Shown here one piece after another: positions 45,821 to 58,214 of a stretch of DNA of 64,000 nt. The notes beneath the pieces were generated by a model. The model made no database searches. It worked only from the letters and a program-made list of their open reading frames with translations, and was not told the DNA's origin. This DNA is from Gloeopeniophorella convolvens. Taxonomy: Eukaryota > Basidiomycota > Agaricomycetes > Russulales. Each line of letters starts with the position of its first letter. Within the stretch, counting starts at the first letter, position 1. Location of the stretch: the NCBI GenBank assembly GCA_022496205.1, contig WTXD01000025.1, forward strand, positions 62,001 to 126,000, read 5' to 3'. The translations under genes and the position numbers were made by a program.

Positions 45821-46273
45821 TTACAGACTGAGGTCGACTGGCGTGCAACCGATGGCAATGAGGCCAGCTGAAGGAACCGCAGCGTCAGTTGGAAACCCAG
45901 TTTACATCTCAAAGCAGGGACAAACCGAATTTGTTATTCTCGCAGCAGAGCGGAGAAGCGTTGCTAGGCAGTTCACGTCAGCGCCCATGATCTCCTGGAC
46001 CGTTGGCCCAGCTTACCAGACAGCACCACTGCCCGCTCCGACGACGGTGATGGGAGTGCAAGTCAGGCCCACTGGGATATCGGCTCCGAGAACGACGCCG
46101 ATGCTCTGGAGGATACTGGCTGCGGTGGGGTTGCTGGAGGTCGTGGAGGTGTCGCAGCACTGGACGGGCGCGGTGTTGCACTGGCTCGCTGGTGCGTTGC
46201 GACGTGTCGGGGTGGCAATGGCGCCGGAGGCAGCGACGATGGCAACGAAGGCGATGAGAGACTTGGAAAACAT
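45821..46273 (-). CDS. class I hydrophobin D
   Basis: Three exons (46273-46017, 45963-45926, 45867-45821) give 113 codons. Signal peptide MFSKSLIAFVAIVAASGAIA, TPTRRNAP, then ASQCNTAPVQCCDTSTTSS, VGLTCTPITVVGAGSGAVCN, ASPLCCENN and IAIGCTPVDLSL; all eight cysteines are present. Exon 1 differs from copy B at about 13 of 257 positions and intron 1 is also alignable, whereas intron 2 is unrelated and exon 3 differs at 10 of 47. TATAAA at 46344-46349 and the leader element at 46284-46321 are retained. It is separated from B and C by the gene-poor block, the lyase and ALG2, so it is a dispersed copy of the local family, convergent with ALG2. Confidence 0.95.
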
Positions 46274-46283
46274 TGTGAATGAG

Positions 46284-46321
46284 ATGGAGGCTGTGGTAAT
46301 CCCGAAGACTGTGCTTGGTCT
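46284..46321 (-). promoter_or_regulatory. hydrophobin leader element, copy D
   Basis: Plus-strand reading atggaggctgtggtaatcc then cgaagactgtgcttggtct, starting 11 nt upstream of the hydrophobin D start codon. The ggtaatcc variant is shared with copy A. Confidence 0.7.
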
Positions 46322-46343
46322 GACGATGTACGTCGTGCCCCCT

Positions 46344-46349
46344 TTTATA
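46344..46349 (-). promoter_or_regulatory. TATA box of hydrophobin D
   Basis: TATAAA (TATAAAAGGGG context) 71 nt upstream of the start codon. Confidence 0.75.
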
Positions 46350-49300
46350 CGCTGCAACGTACGCTAACGACTACGACTCGTCCGTTCTTTCATTGCCCAT
46401 GGCGGAGGTGTCACCGCTTGCCTCGGGTTGACGCTCCCACTCCACAAACAACGTACAGAACGAAATGATTTTCTCGTACCTTGGAGCAGCTGTTGAACAA
46501 AATGGTCGCTTCAAAAATCCGGGAGAATCAGTCAACTGCAAATTACAAGACATGTTACAGTCTGATGGATTCGGGGCGTGCAGCGACTCGGCATTGGCGA
46601 AAGAAGACCAAAGATCGGAACAGCACTCCACCTACCCCACCTTGCTTGGTCCCCCGCCCTTCTGTGTTTGGGAATGGGAAAGCGCGCCCGGTAAGCCACT
46701 CGAATACTGAACAACGTCAGCGTTGCTCTTGGAGCTTTACGCTAAGTCCTCACTAGTCCCTTACGTATACTGGTGGATCTTCCACAAATACCCTCTGCGG
46801 CGACGCAAAGACCAGACTCGAATGGGACCGCAAATCCTCCGCACATCATTTACACACACCCAACAATGTCATCGATCAACGGTTGCAATAATGCCATATT
46901 TGTCGGGAGCAACGGCACTTTTTGATCACTCTACGGAGCAACCTTGGCTCCAGATGTCATCCAGGAAACCGGTATCTGGACGGTTGAGAAGAACCGTAGA
47001 CTCAAGTTCTCTTCTGTGGAGCTGGCACCTGATTCGACGTAGCTGCTCAACTCACTCACGACCGCTACATTTATTGGTTTTCAGTCGCAGGTTTTGAATT
47101 GGTTCCGATCGCAGTGTATCCGCGGAGCGCACGGTACCGGTTCCATAACGGTATAATGCTGGCGCCCGCCGTCATTCCCACTTATCGCTATTTGTGGATG
47201 CCTTGCCGCGTGCGCAGGTGGAACGAAGCCTCCTTCACATCCGACGAGATCTGGAAAACAGTCGAGTTTAAGCGACTCAGGCATGACGCTTGACAGCCGT
47301 ACGTATAGCTACGCAAGCACCTGGAGGCTACAACGTCATGCTATCCTCTGCTGAACTTTAGGCGCAGACTTCCGAAACAGACTGACTCGAGAACGGTTCG
47401 TATGCTCCGTTTGTCCCTCTTTCCTTGGCTTTATTCTCATGCAGATTAGTATATGGCACATATCAATTAACGTGCGACTCAACTTGAGGCCGCAGAGAAT
47501 GCCAAGAGGTGAATGTCAATGGTGCCTACGCACACTTACGATTTGGGCTCGTTCGTCCGCAACGAAAATCGGAACCAGCCCAGTAATCTACCTCATCCCC
47601 ACGCCGCTGCGATGAGAATACATCAGCGATCGATTGGTAAGTGGCCCGTAACAGGCTCAGCGAAAGGAGTATCGCCACTCAACCCCCATACTGCAATATG
47701 AGGGCCTAGTTCTTCCACTTCCGCGGTCATGAGAGCCTGTTGCTCAACTACCACCCGCGACATTCATTTGCCTTTCTACCACCCCTAGTAAGGCAGGCGT
47801 AGCCCTACGCGCTAGTTGTAATGTGACCGTCCCAACCGCTCTTTCCCCACGGCAGCGTCACTGCTAGATACTACATATGCCCTGAACCAGAGGCACTCTT
47901 TCCGGCCTCACGCAACGAAGGCATCATGGCTACCCTTCCCATGGGTTTGCAGTCTCTGGCTCGACATCGCCCCAAACACTTTGTGCGCTATTCCCAGCCA
48001 CACTGAGGCACTTAAGAAGGTATCTGAGAGGGACGGACTTGGTTGTGGTCACCCTGAAGACGTATTTTGAACTGAACAGACCAGGTGAGTAACTGTACCT
48101 TTGACGTAGCGATAAGATACTGAAACCCGTCTCCTCGGGATCCTCAGCTTGTGGAGTCCTCCGGCCGTCGCTGTCGCGAAGCAGTGAGCACCTCGCACCT
48201 TTGCGGACTCCAACGAACTCGAAAGAATGTGGAGCATAGTGACCTGGTTCCTGTCTGCGGAATGAAGGACGCCATAACAATACAGTGCCAGTTCTCCCTG
48301 GAACAATTGTAAGCCATGAACCGACTTAGCGTGGAAAGCACCCATTATTAACAAGATACGCATCATATTTGGCGACGTTCCTAACAGCTGGCACACGCAT
48401 GGTATGTCACACAGGCTGTGTCGCTTCTCTGGATTACGGAGCTCCAGTGGAAGCTACATGCTGCAGAAAACGGGTCGTAGCGGCCGCTAAGATCTTGGTG
48501 AGGCAGAGTCACTGGCGCTCAGCCCCTGGCGACCGCATCCGGGTGCGGATGCGGGTGAGGGTGCAGGAAATCACCAGAACTACGGATGTCAGCAGACACC
48601 CTGAGACCAAAAGTGGTGGTCATTTACAGCTTTTCAACGCATGCACCAGGATTGACTAGTTGTGGGTGTCGACCCGCTTCAGCTCATGACCGAATGGACG
48701 GGCGTCTCAGCGGTGAGGATTATTCGCCTCTCGGACTTCGGCGATTTGTGGCGGTCGTCCATTTGGCCATAGATCTCACATTCATCTCCGGCAAGGACGC
48801 GGCCTTGTCCGCTGCTCGAGTCTGATGGCAATTCGATCCTGCCTTGTGCACTGTGTGAGGCAACACGGTTCGAAGCGCTCGGAGAAGCCGGGGAGCTGGT
48901 CCGTGGCTAGCGACTTTAATCTATAGAATGGACAAAGGTAATGTGCCTGACCAAGTGGGTATTTGGTCCTATTAATTACGTACGCATGTCGCAGAACTCA
49001 CATACCAACAGCCTGAGTGCACTAACACGGCACGAAGGTACCCTCAATTCCTTATCCTGCCATCTTGTCTACCTCATGACTTCGACTTAGCTTTTCCATC
49101 GTTCCTACGTCCGCGGGTCGTCATCGAGCGCTTCAATAGATACGTGAGTACGAAGTCCGACCGCCTCCCTAAACGACAGATGTCCGTGAAGCGCTGGGAA
49201 GTCATGCACCCTCGTGAACTCCTGGACGCTCCTGGGTAGGTGCGGAATGAATGGCTGTCAATCAGAATTGCCCGCAATGTCTCCCTTTGGATTGCGCCAC

Positions 49301-51243
49301 TTTTGCGCACCGGCTTCTCTCACGCGCCCTAGGCCGTTGTATTGCTGTTGTATTGCGCTCCCGCTCCGGGGAGCGCGACGGGGGCCTTCAGAGCTCCAGG
49401 TTGCCGCCAAGTACGCCAGCCCCAAGATGGCTGCACTGTGATGGCTGGCAGCAGCGTGAGTCCTCCAGGTCAGCTAACACAGATGGCCGCGCGAAGTTTT
49501 GGCGGCTTGGTTCTTGGCTGTAGATCGGGTGGGCCGCACCGATCCTAGGGGTTATTCTGACGTTAACCGTTTGCTCAAAGCGCGTCAGAGCGAGTTGTCT
49601 GGGTTTGGGCAATCTTGTTTCCGGGGGTTTACTTCGGCCGTTGTTAATTCTAGAACCCCCTTTTCCCTGAACCTCGATCAAGCCACCATCATATGCGATG
49701 CCATGAGCTCACCCTATCGGAGGCTGCACCTCCATCCCCTTGTTCGGTGACACCGCGAAGCCCCACCCCTTCGCTGTGACGTACGGGTTTGCGGTGGTCT
49801 TGCCTGCATTCGCTCTGGGTCAGCTTGTTCGAAGCTTCGCTAACCTGGGCCATCTCCACGATATCCAACTCGAAGGCAAAAGACTTTGTTTTGACACCTA
49901 GGCTGGCCAGAGTATGATGGACAACGACGCCTGATCGCCGTCGTGAAATTTTTTAATTGCTGGACCTTCGCGGATGTTTTGTGCTGAGAACCGCAACGTA
50001 CCCTCCAGCACCTTCCATCATCTGAGAGGGGGTGCGCCTCCAGCGTCTGGTTCTACTATTGTGTAGATGCGTCCACGCCGCCGCACCACCCATGCACCAC
50101 TTCTTTGCGCTTTGCGCATCAAGGTCGTCAGCACTGAGAAATCTTCTGACACTGGAGCAATCCGAACCTGCCTAGAATATCAACGGCATCCACACGGCGG
50201 TGCGAGCTCCCTGGAGCACACAACCGCCGAAGGCGGCGTTTCTTTGTGGCGTGCAAAAAGGCAGCGAGCATGAAGCCGTCTCCATGCGCATCCAGACATG
50301 CCGTTGGAAGTCGAGACGCGCCGCGCCGGCGCGTCACGGGCGTATTTTTGGTCAGCACCCCCACGACGCCAACGGTCTTGGGTGTCGACCGGCGCCGTTC
50401 GGTGCCACGACCTGGTCTTGCCGGTCACTCCATCTTGACCCGTTGCCGCATTCTATGAACGCAAGGGAAAGCGGTTATTATTGCGATGCCTCGTGGTTGA
50501 TGCCCATGCGGAAAGTGTGCGAATTCTTCAGAATCTCACATGAGCGTTCTTCAGCAATCACCGGGACACGACGTTGGAGCTGGCTCGCCTGGTGGGGTGA
50601 AATCGTATCTCCTGAATCCGTCCGGCGTGTCCCGACCAGTGCAGAAGGCAAAATATGCGCACGCCATAGAAAGTATTTCGGGTTGTAAAGGTCAACGTGG
50701 CGATGGTGGCCGGCGCGCCGTCGACCATCGTGATATCATATTGCCGGCAAGTCCCGGCGCTCCCAAGGCCTCGAGCCTTTGAGTCGACCACTGCCGCAGA
50801 TTCGTTCTGCCGTACCGGCGGCCGCGACTTGGCCGTGGGGAGCTCGGCGTGTCACTGGAGCCTCGGCAGCAGCGCGGGAAAACTATTATGTTCACAACCT
50901 ACGGGCTGTTGCGGACTTTCAGAGCACAACGCAGGGGTTCAATGGGGAGCTGTCGTGTAGGGGAGCGCCAAAGGCTCGAAAGCGCCGCGGCGGGCGCAGC
51001 GGCTTGGGCAGGAAGGTCGGAATTATGGATGAGCTAGTACGTACGTTGTCTTACCCTTACTTCAACTCGCCTGCCTCTTGATGAGAAGCAACGACTCCAG
51101 GGTCCGATTCGCTGGACTTTCTCCAAATGCTGCGCGAAGAGATCCAGGCAATTTCCTGGCTTTATCTAGTTCCGTTCAGGTAGTAGCAAGCACATCGTAG
51201 GGTAGCATTCACAGGCTAGGGTCGGAATTACTAGCTGGTACGC
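46350..51243. other. gene-poor block, 4.9 kb
   Basis: No gene could be supported. Open frames up to about 160 codons (50200-50688 on plus) overlap frames on the other strand and lack domains, signal peptides or plausible introns. A GC-rich degenerate repeat of the type ggtgcggatgcgg lies near 48535-48570. Some stretches (47099-47293, 50558-50791 on minus) have mildly protein-like composition and may be gene remains. No mobile-element protein was recognised. Confidence 0.5.
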
Positions 51244-52785
51244 TCACTCGGTCTTCGTAGTCTTGCCTTTCTTCCCCTCCCTATCGTCGCCTGCCAGCCA
51301 CAGCGCCGCAAATAATACGAAGCCGACACTCGTGCTAATTGCACCGGCGTAATACGGCCACGCTGCACTCAGGAAGCGCGGGTACCCATCGTGCCGTGGC
51401 GGGACAACCGGAACGGTGGTGCTTGCACTGAGCGACGTCCAGCCGCGCCGGCGGTGGTCGAGCACGAACTTGAACACGCCGTGGCGGTCGGGTGCGCGGA
51501 ACGTCGCGCGGTACAGGCCAGGGCGACCGGATACGGGCTCCACCCAGGTGCGAAGGTGTGGATCGAGCATGGTGAACTCGAGCTGAAGGTCAGTCAAGCC
51601 AGAGTGGGGCACCCAGCCGCGCTCAGAATCGAACTTGGATATCTGAGCCTCAAAGACCTGTTAATGAGGTCAGTGAAGCCATCACGGTACGTCAAGGCAG
51701 TGTACGCACAATATTTTCGTTGACGGTGTAGTGCTCGCGCGGCGCAGTCTCATTCACGAGGTGGTGCGTCGTGCTGTCGATGCGGAGCACAAGCTTCTCC
51801 TGGAAGGTCCATGCGGCGATGTCGCGCACAAACTGAACATTTCCCGGCTTCTCTCCTCTGCAGTAGAGATGAGCCCCAATGTCTACGAAGCGAAGAATGC
51901 AAATGGACATACGAAGGAAGGGGCTTGTTCGCGTACTCATCGGAAAAGAGTTCGACGCCCCCGGCCCAGGTGATACGCCCGTTCTCGCGTGTCTGGAAAC
52001 CGGTTACAATGCCCAACGAACTGCCTGCCCAAAGGCCCTCTCCACTGCGTTCAGCAGAATCGAACACGGCATCCCCGCCAGCGTCTGAATCTGCGTCGGA
52101 CGCGAAGCTCTCAGCCGGGGCTTTCAGGATGGGCACCAGAAGGGGGTTGTTATTGTGCGCAAATGGAATGCCGGAGAACCACACGGGGGAGGTCTTTGGC
52201 GTGAGGAGGGCGTGCTCCGAAGGGACCGCGACTGGGATTACAGTGGGCGGGGTATCACGAGCAGGGAAGTGGGAGACGAGCGGGGTTCCAGGAGGAGGCA
52301 GTATGAGGGAGAATTCAGACGCAAGCGTAGAGATGGGAGACTGCTTGGGAGAGAGCGCGATGAGGAAGTTGGTGCCCGCATTCAAGGCAGAGACGATGGA
52401 CTGTGGAGTGATGTCCTGGGCAAAAGCTGAAGGAGGTAAGTCTACTGCATATGAAACCTTGTCTGACCCTCACATTTTGTGTCCGGGGCAAAGAGAATTA
52501 CGTGGTTAAAGGATGGAACGTCATCCTCGATGATACGTGGTTTCTCATCCTTCGGTGAGCGGAAGGTAAGGTCATAGCCCTGTTCTGCATGCTTCGTGAG
52601 TATCCAAGCATTTCTTTTAGTCCATTCAGCTCACTTTCGAGGTTGTCGAAGAAAACGGTGAAGTTGTCGCGCTTGAGGTCTGGTTGCAACAAGACGAGTA
52701 CCGAGTTGCCAGCACTCGACTTGGCCTGTGCAACAGCGGCGGCACCAAGTAACGAGAGGAAGATCGCGCCGAGAGACCGCAGCAT
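51244..52785 (-). CDS. WBP1: oligosaccharyltransferase 48-kDa subunit (OST48/Wbp1)
   Basis: Type I ER membrane subunit of the complex that transfers the N-glycan to nascent proteins. Signal peptide MLRSLGAIFLSLLGAAAVAQ, then NSVLVLLQPDLKRDNFTVFF, GYDLTFRSPKDEKPRIIEDD, VPSFNHVILFAPDTK, AQDITPQSIVSALNAGTNFL, FSGIPFAHNNNPLLVPIL, RENGRITWAGGVELFSDEY, KPGNVQFVRDIAAWTFQEK, HYTVNENIVFEAQISKFD and a luminal beta domain. The single membrane span is YYAGAISTSVGFVLFAALWLAG, followed by a short KKGKTTKTE cytosolic tail ending in a dilysine-like context. Four introns. Joints near 52640 (DNLE to GYDL) and 51905 (LPS to EKPGN) could not be made exactly in frame with canonical sites, so local base errors or misplaced donors remain. 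The start is secure: it is the signal-peptide Met. Confidence 0.92.
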
Positions 52786-53211
52786 ACTTGCGTATCTGTG
52801 GGTTGGTCTCTGGTCTTGATGAAGCCGGGGTCGAGTTGGACGGTGGTAGAAGAAAAGGTCGTTAATAGAACTGAATTCGTGACACGTAGGTCCAAGTTTC
52901 TAATTTTGGCACGTGTGCTAATCACGCTGCGCGCGTCGACTGCCTCTGCATTTCAGCGCATCTTCTTTGTCTCTCTGGCGCGCAACAAAAACTCCCCGCT
53001 CAAGGATACGACAAACCCCCGGTACACTCAGCCCAACGCGGAGGCCAAGGCGAGGGAGGAGCGAAGATACGTGGCGGAATGGCTGCGGTCCGGCCGGCCC
53101 GAGCCGCACAAAATCCGTTGGGAGTTTGACTTAACGGACTTTGGTCTCGACTCCGAGCTCTGGCGAACAAGTCTTCAAGCTACCACCACCAGTCCCTCCC
53201 AGTCCTCAACA
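52786..53211. promoter_or_regulatory. divergent promoter, WBP1 / ADK1
   Basis: The start codons are 426 nt apart on opposite strands. The ADK1 frame is open upstream through this whole interval (no stop from 52798), which is unusual but probably leader sequence; see the hunt section. Confidence 0.55.
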
Positions 53212-54159
<948 letters not shown>

Positions 54160-54305
54160 TGATGCACACCTATCCCGTACTATATATGTTACCAGGGATT
54201 ATCATAGACAGCGGACTAGATTTTGTGCGGCGTGCTGTGCATATAGTGGTACATGTGTAGAAATTGTCCGCAGTCTTGGTATCTTACAAGGAGGGTAGTA
54301 GAATG

Positions 54306-57300
54306 TTACCGCGTCTCGCGCACCCAGATCCACACCACAGCGATCACCGCCGCACCAAAGCCCGCAATGAACGCGAATAACACGAGCACGTCGCGGTAGT
54401 AATTGTTCGCGCCAAACCCGAAAAGCTGAAGTCCGCTTAGACTAACGTGACGCGACGGAACGGAAAACACGCACGAGATTCATGATGAGCGCCGCGGACA
54501 CGTCTATGGGCACGCCCTGCAGCGAGTCTTGGATCGAAAGCCCCGAACCGACCTCGTTGACCGAGAGGGCCTCAAGCGTGTATTTGAGCGGACACATCCA
54601 CTGCAACCACCGCAACACATGCGGGATCGACCCAAGGTGGACGAAAAAGCCCGCGAAAGTCATCTGATAGAGGCCGCTCAACGCGCTCAGCAAGAGTGCA
54701 AGGCCGCCATCGTAAATGGCCGCGCCAAGGAGGAAGTTCTGTTGGCAGGGGTGAGCGTACAGGACCATGTAAGTAGGCTCCAGACGTACAAATAACGTCA
54801 TGCAGAGCGTGTAAAGCACGAGAATCAGCAAGAATTTGAAGAAGTTAGCAGGGTGTGGTGCAAGGCCAGCCATCCAGTACGTGCTGCAAACACATGTCAA
54901 GTCTGCCCTCGGTAACTCAGCGAATCGAGGCTGGCTGCTACTCACATGGTAGAGACGATAACGGTAGGCAGGATGCGCAGCGGCACAGCATCGAAAAGGA
55001 AGCGAACCAATAGCCATGCAGTGGGGCTGCAAGGGGTGTCAACGTTAGTTCGTGCCGCATGTATGGACCAAGAAGGCATGCCTGTAATATGCGTTCGAGC
55101 GCTCACGCACAAACAGGGCGCGTGAAGCGAGCACATTATACAGCGCGCTCAGAGACGAGAAGGCAATCAGAGAACCCTGTCCATGGTGCGTAAGTCTCAG
55201 GTAGGGAAGAAGCCTGCACCAAGGCCACGTACCAGGAAGAACAAACACCCAACCCGTGACTGAAAACCAGCGATTGTGGTGCCTGTCTGGAAGTACAGCC
55301 CGCCACAGAATACACCAAGGAGCGCCGAAATCACGATATGTGCAAGGAAAAATGTCTTGTCTCTGTGATAGCGAACCAGCGAATCAGCAAGGCGCGCGAC
55401 GCCCACGATGATTTCTGCGCACCTGCGCAATATCTTCCACTCTCGCCCTGCAAGCACTTGCAGCTGTGTCAGGAACGCGGCGGCACTTTTGGGCCCTGCC
55501 AGCCGAGAGAATGTGCCACCGCGTTCCTGGGTACCGTGCTCGACGACTGCTACTGCTTCTTTGTTGATGCTTGTACTGCTCCCTTGCGCGGGCGGTGCGT
55601 GTGCGAGGTCAAGCAAGTGGTCTGCAATGTTGTATCCCGGGGCGCAAGGTGCGCCCTGAGCGGCAAAATGCTCTGCTGGCGCGAGCCCGCCTGCGCCCTC
55701 GTACAATGCACGTCCGCCTGCGAGAAGCACGATGCGGTCGAAGATCTGATAGATGCGCGAGTTCGGCTGGTGTATCGTTGCTATCACAGCGGTCGGGTTT
55801 TCCGGGTCGTGCGCGACGCTGTGCAAGACTGAAGCTACTTTAGCTGCGGAAACCGAATCGAGACCTGGCAGGGACAGATGTCAGGGTTGCAACCAAAGGC
55901 ACGAGAGACAACGCACCCGAGGTCGGTTCATCTAGTATGAGCACGTCGGGACTCGCGACAAGCTCAAGCCCAATGCTAACACGTCTCATCTCTCCGCCGC
56001 TGATGCCGCGCGCATGCGACGACCGTCCTCCAATACGCGAGTTGCGCACGTGGGTAAGCCCGAGTTGCTCGATGACATCCTCGGCACGCCGCCGCTTCTC
56101 CGCCTCGGGTATATACTCTGGTAAACGCAGGCGTGCTGCGAAGAGGGTTGCCTCCCAAACGGTCAACATAGCTGGAAGAACGTCTTGCTGAGGAACGAAG
56201 CCTATGCGCGGTGTGTGGCTAGAGTGAACCGGTTCACCAGGAAAGCGCACGGTGCCGGAAAGGTAACCACTTTTGCTCTTGTTTGCAAGAATCTCGATGA
56301 GAGTTGTCTTTCCAGCGCCTGGATGTATACTTCGTCATGTCGCTCTCTCACACAGTAGAGATGACGCACCACTTGGGCCAAGGATGCCTAACAATTGTCC
56401 TGGTTCCACGCGGCCACTGATCCCATCCAGAATAAGCTTGTCATCCAATTTTGCAGAATCCTTGTGTCGTAGTAGCGCTGTCGTTCCACGTGCCCGAGGA
56501 AAAACATAGGATATGTCGGACCATTCCACTGTAAAGCCTCCGTGTTGCTCTTTGTCTTCGCTCAGGTAATCTGCACCGTGTCGCCGTTGCTTCTTCCGAC
56601 TCCACCAACCGATGAAGAGCCCTGATAGCGCGAGCGCGATGAGCGCACCGACTACCGCGAGACCTGCAATGACACCGCCACTGAGCGAACCGCCACGACC
56701 TCCGCCCGTTATGGCCGAATTGCCGTCTCCGAGGTCGATGAGACTCTGACGGACGCATTCGCCGAAGGTGCACCCAGTGAGCGATAGTCCAGCAGGACCG
56801 AATATGCCCTGGAGGACGCTCTGCTGGAAGCTGCAAGGCGCTGTACCATTCGCGGCGAGTGGGTCACAGGCAATGGTCAGGTCTCCGTCAAGGCTGTCAA
56901 TGACCCCGCTCAGGTTCAGACCTCCACCCCCGCAGAATGAAGCGTTAGGTCGGCACGTGCATTGAAGGTTGGTACAAGACCATGTCGAAGCACCAGAGCT
57001 GGGGATGCTCTGCGTGCACTCGCTGGCGGCGCAGTAGAATTGCTCGACGCCGTCGTACCAGAGCTGGGCATATACGGATCCTGCGGGTCCGAATGAAGTG
57101 GAGTTCGGCTGAGGCGTCAAGGAGGTGTTTAGGTTACGAAGGATGGTCAAGCTGGGTGCAAGAGGGAAGACACCTTGAATGGTAGGATTCTAACTAAAAT
57201 TAGAACTACCGAAAAAGCAGAACGGGTTACGCACGATAACAGAGCAACTCATTTCCCCGGCGGCCCAGACTCGCGGCGCCGTATTACAAGTGAGGGTGTC

Positions 57301-57684
57301 GTTGAAGCCATCATTTTCTGGTGTGATAGTGCCCCCACTATCCCCTCCTGCAGCGCTGAACGCGCTTTGGCATACAGTTGGAGCCTGGCACACGTTGCAT
57401 CCCGTTCCCGTCCATCCCGCAGGACAATTACACGCAGAGGCGGTGAGGTTGCCAAACGATGTTGCGGTAGCTCCAGAGACTAGCGACCTTTGGGTACCTT
57501 GAAACAGGTCCCCTCCGCAGGCTGGCGCAGAGCACGTTGCGCCACCAAACCCTGGAGGGCATGCACAAGCGGACGAGTTGGTGGGCACGCCATAGTTCTC
57601 GCAAGTAACTTGCGCCACCGCCGTAGCCGCCATGGAGACGAGGGAGGTGACTCCCCAGCGGTATCCTGCACACTTGCGAGGCAT
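54306..57684 (-). CDS. ABCG/White-type half ABC transporter with EGF-like ectodomain (ADP1-like)
   Basis: Starts at 57684 with a signal sequence (MPRKCAGYRWGVTSLVSMAA), then an extracellular Cys-rich region with CENYGVPTNSSACACPPGFG and CNCPAGWTGTGCNVC. A second luminal part and a first membrane span at about 56630-56700 (GVIAGLAVVGALIALALSGL) follow. The nucleotide-binding domain has Walker A GPSGAGKTT (split by an intron), the Q-loop in IGFVPQQDVLPAM, signature ISGGEMRRVSIG, Walker B VLILDEPTSG and the H-loop TIHQPNSRIYQ. A second hydrophobic domain of about six spans ends the protein (TYWMAGLAPHPANFFKFLLI, FAFIAGFGAAVIAVVWIW). This layout matches yeast Adp1 and its filamentous-fungal relatives, not PDR pumps. 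About nine introns. One, with donor AG|gcatgcc near 55094, is a GC-AG intron whose removal gives YYSPTAWLL. Substrate unknown. Confidence 0.93.
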
Positions 57685-57854
57685 CCTGGGGGCGGAGGGA
57701 CCGCTGTGCTGAGATGTTGACGGTTCGAGGCGAAGTGACAGGATGCATTGAATGGATGGTGCGGAGAGGGCAATAGAGCGTGGGAGACTTGCTCCTCAGC
57801 TTCATTCAGAAGTCCTGATGGCACGTGTCCACTGGCTTCTTTCTGGATCTAGTG

Positions 57855-58214
57855 CTAAGTCAGTGCAAGCCTGAAACCGTCTCCAACTTGCCACCCTGTG
57901 CAATCAATGCTAGCGTTGATCGTCATAGTGGTTGCGGTCGTGGTTGAACAAAGGCCATCGCAGTAGTCGCCGTCGATTGGATCCAGTTTGCAGCTCCCTG
58001 CCACCCCCCGGCGCGCACTGATCCACCTCGGCGACACTGATGTCTTGCCGATGTCTTCAAGCCATTCGTTGTGCATCTCATCGCACCCCCCCCCCCAGTT
58101 TGGCTGTGTCTGTTTCATCTTGTCTACGACGTCCATGCACCAGACCGCGCAACTATCATTACTTGCTACGGTGCCACAAACAGGCTTCTCGAGAGTATGT
58201 GTTATTTTTGCCAC
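57855..58214 (-). CDS. hypothetical small Cys-rich protein
   Basis: Open frame of 119 codons, 170 nt upstream of the ABCG gene on the same strand. Composition is protein-like: KPVCGTVASNDSCAVWCMDV, WGGGCDEMHNEWLEDIGKT, GSCKLDPIDGDYCDGLCST and ASIDCTGWQVGDGF, with eight cysteines. Three consecutive Gly codons come from an 11-base G run (58086-58096, C on plus). No signal peptide precedes the first Met, but an acceptor-like cgtag lies just upstream, so earlier exons may be missing. No family recognised. A secreted disulfide-bonded protein is a guess from cysteine content only. Confidence 0.35.
   Translation of the reverse strand: MAKITHTLEKPVCGTVASNDSCAVWCMDVVDKMKQTQPNWGGGCDEMHNEWLEDIGKTSVSPRWISARRGVAGSCKLDPIDGDYCDGLCSTTTATTMTINASIDCTGWQVGDGFRLALT

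Noticed and set aside
50200..50791. Overlapping open frames on both strands, candidate gene
   Set aside because: GC-rich composition explains open frames; no domain, signal peptide, or intron pattern, and both strands are equally open.
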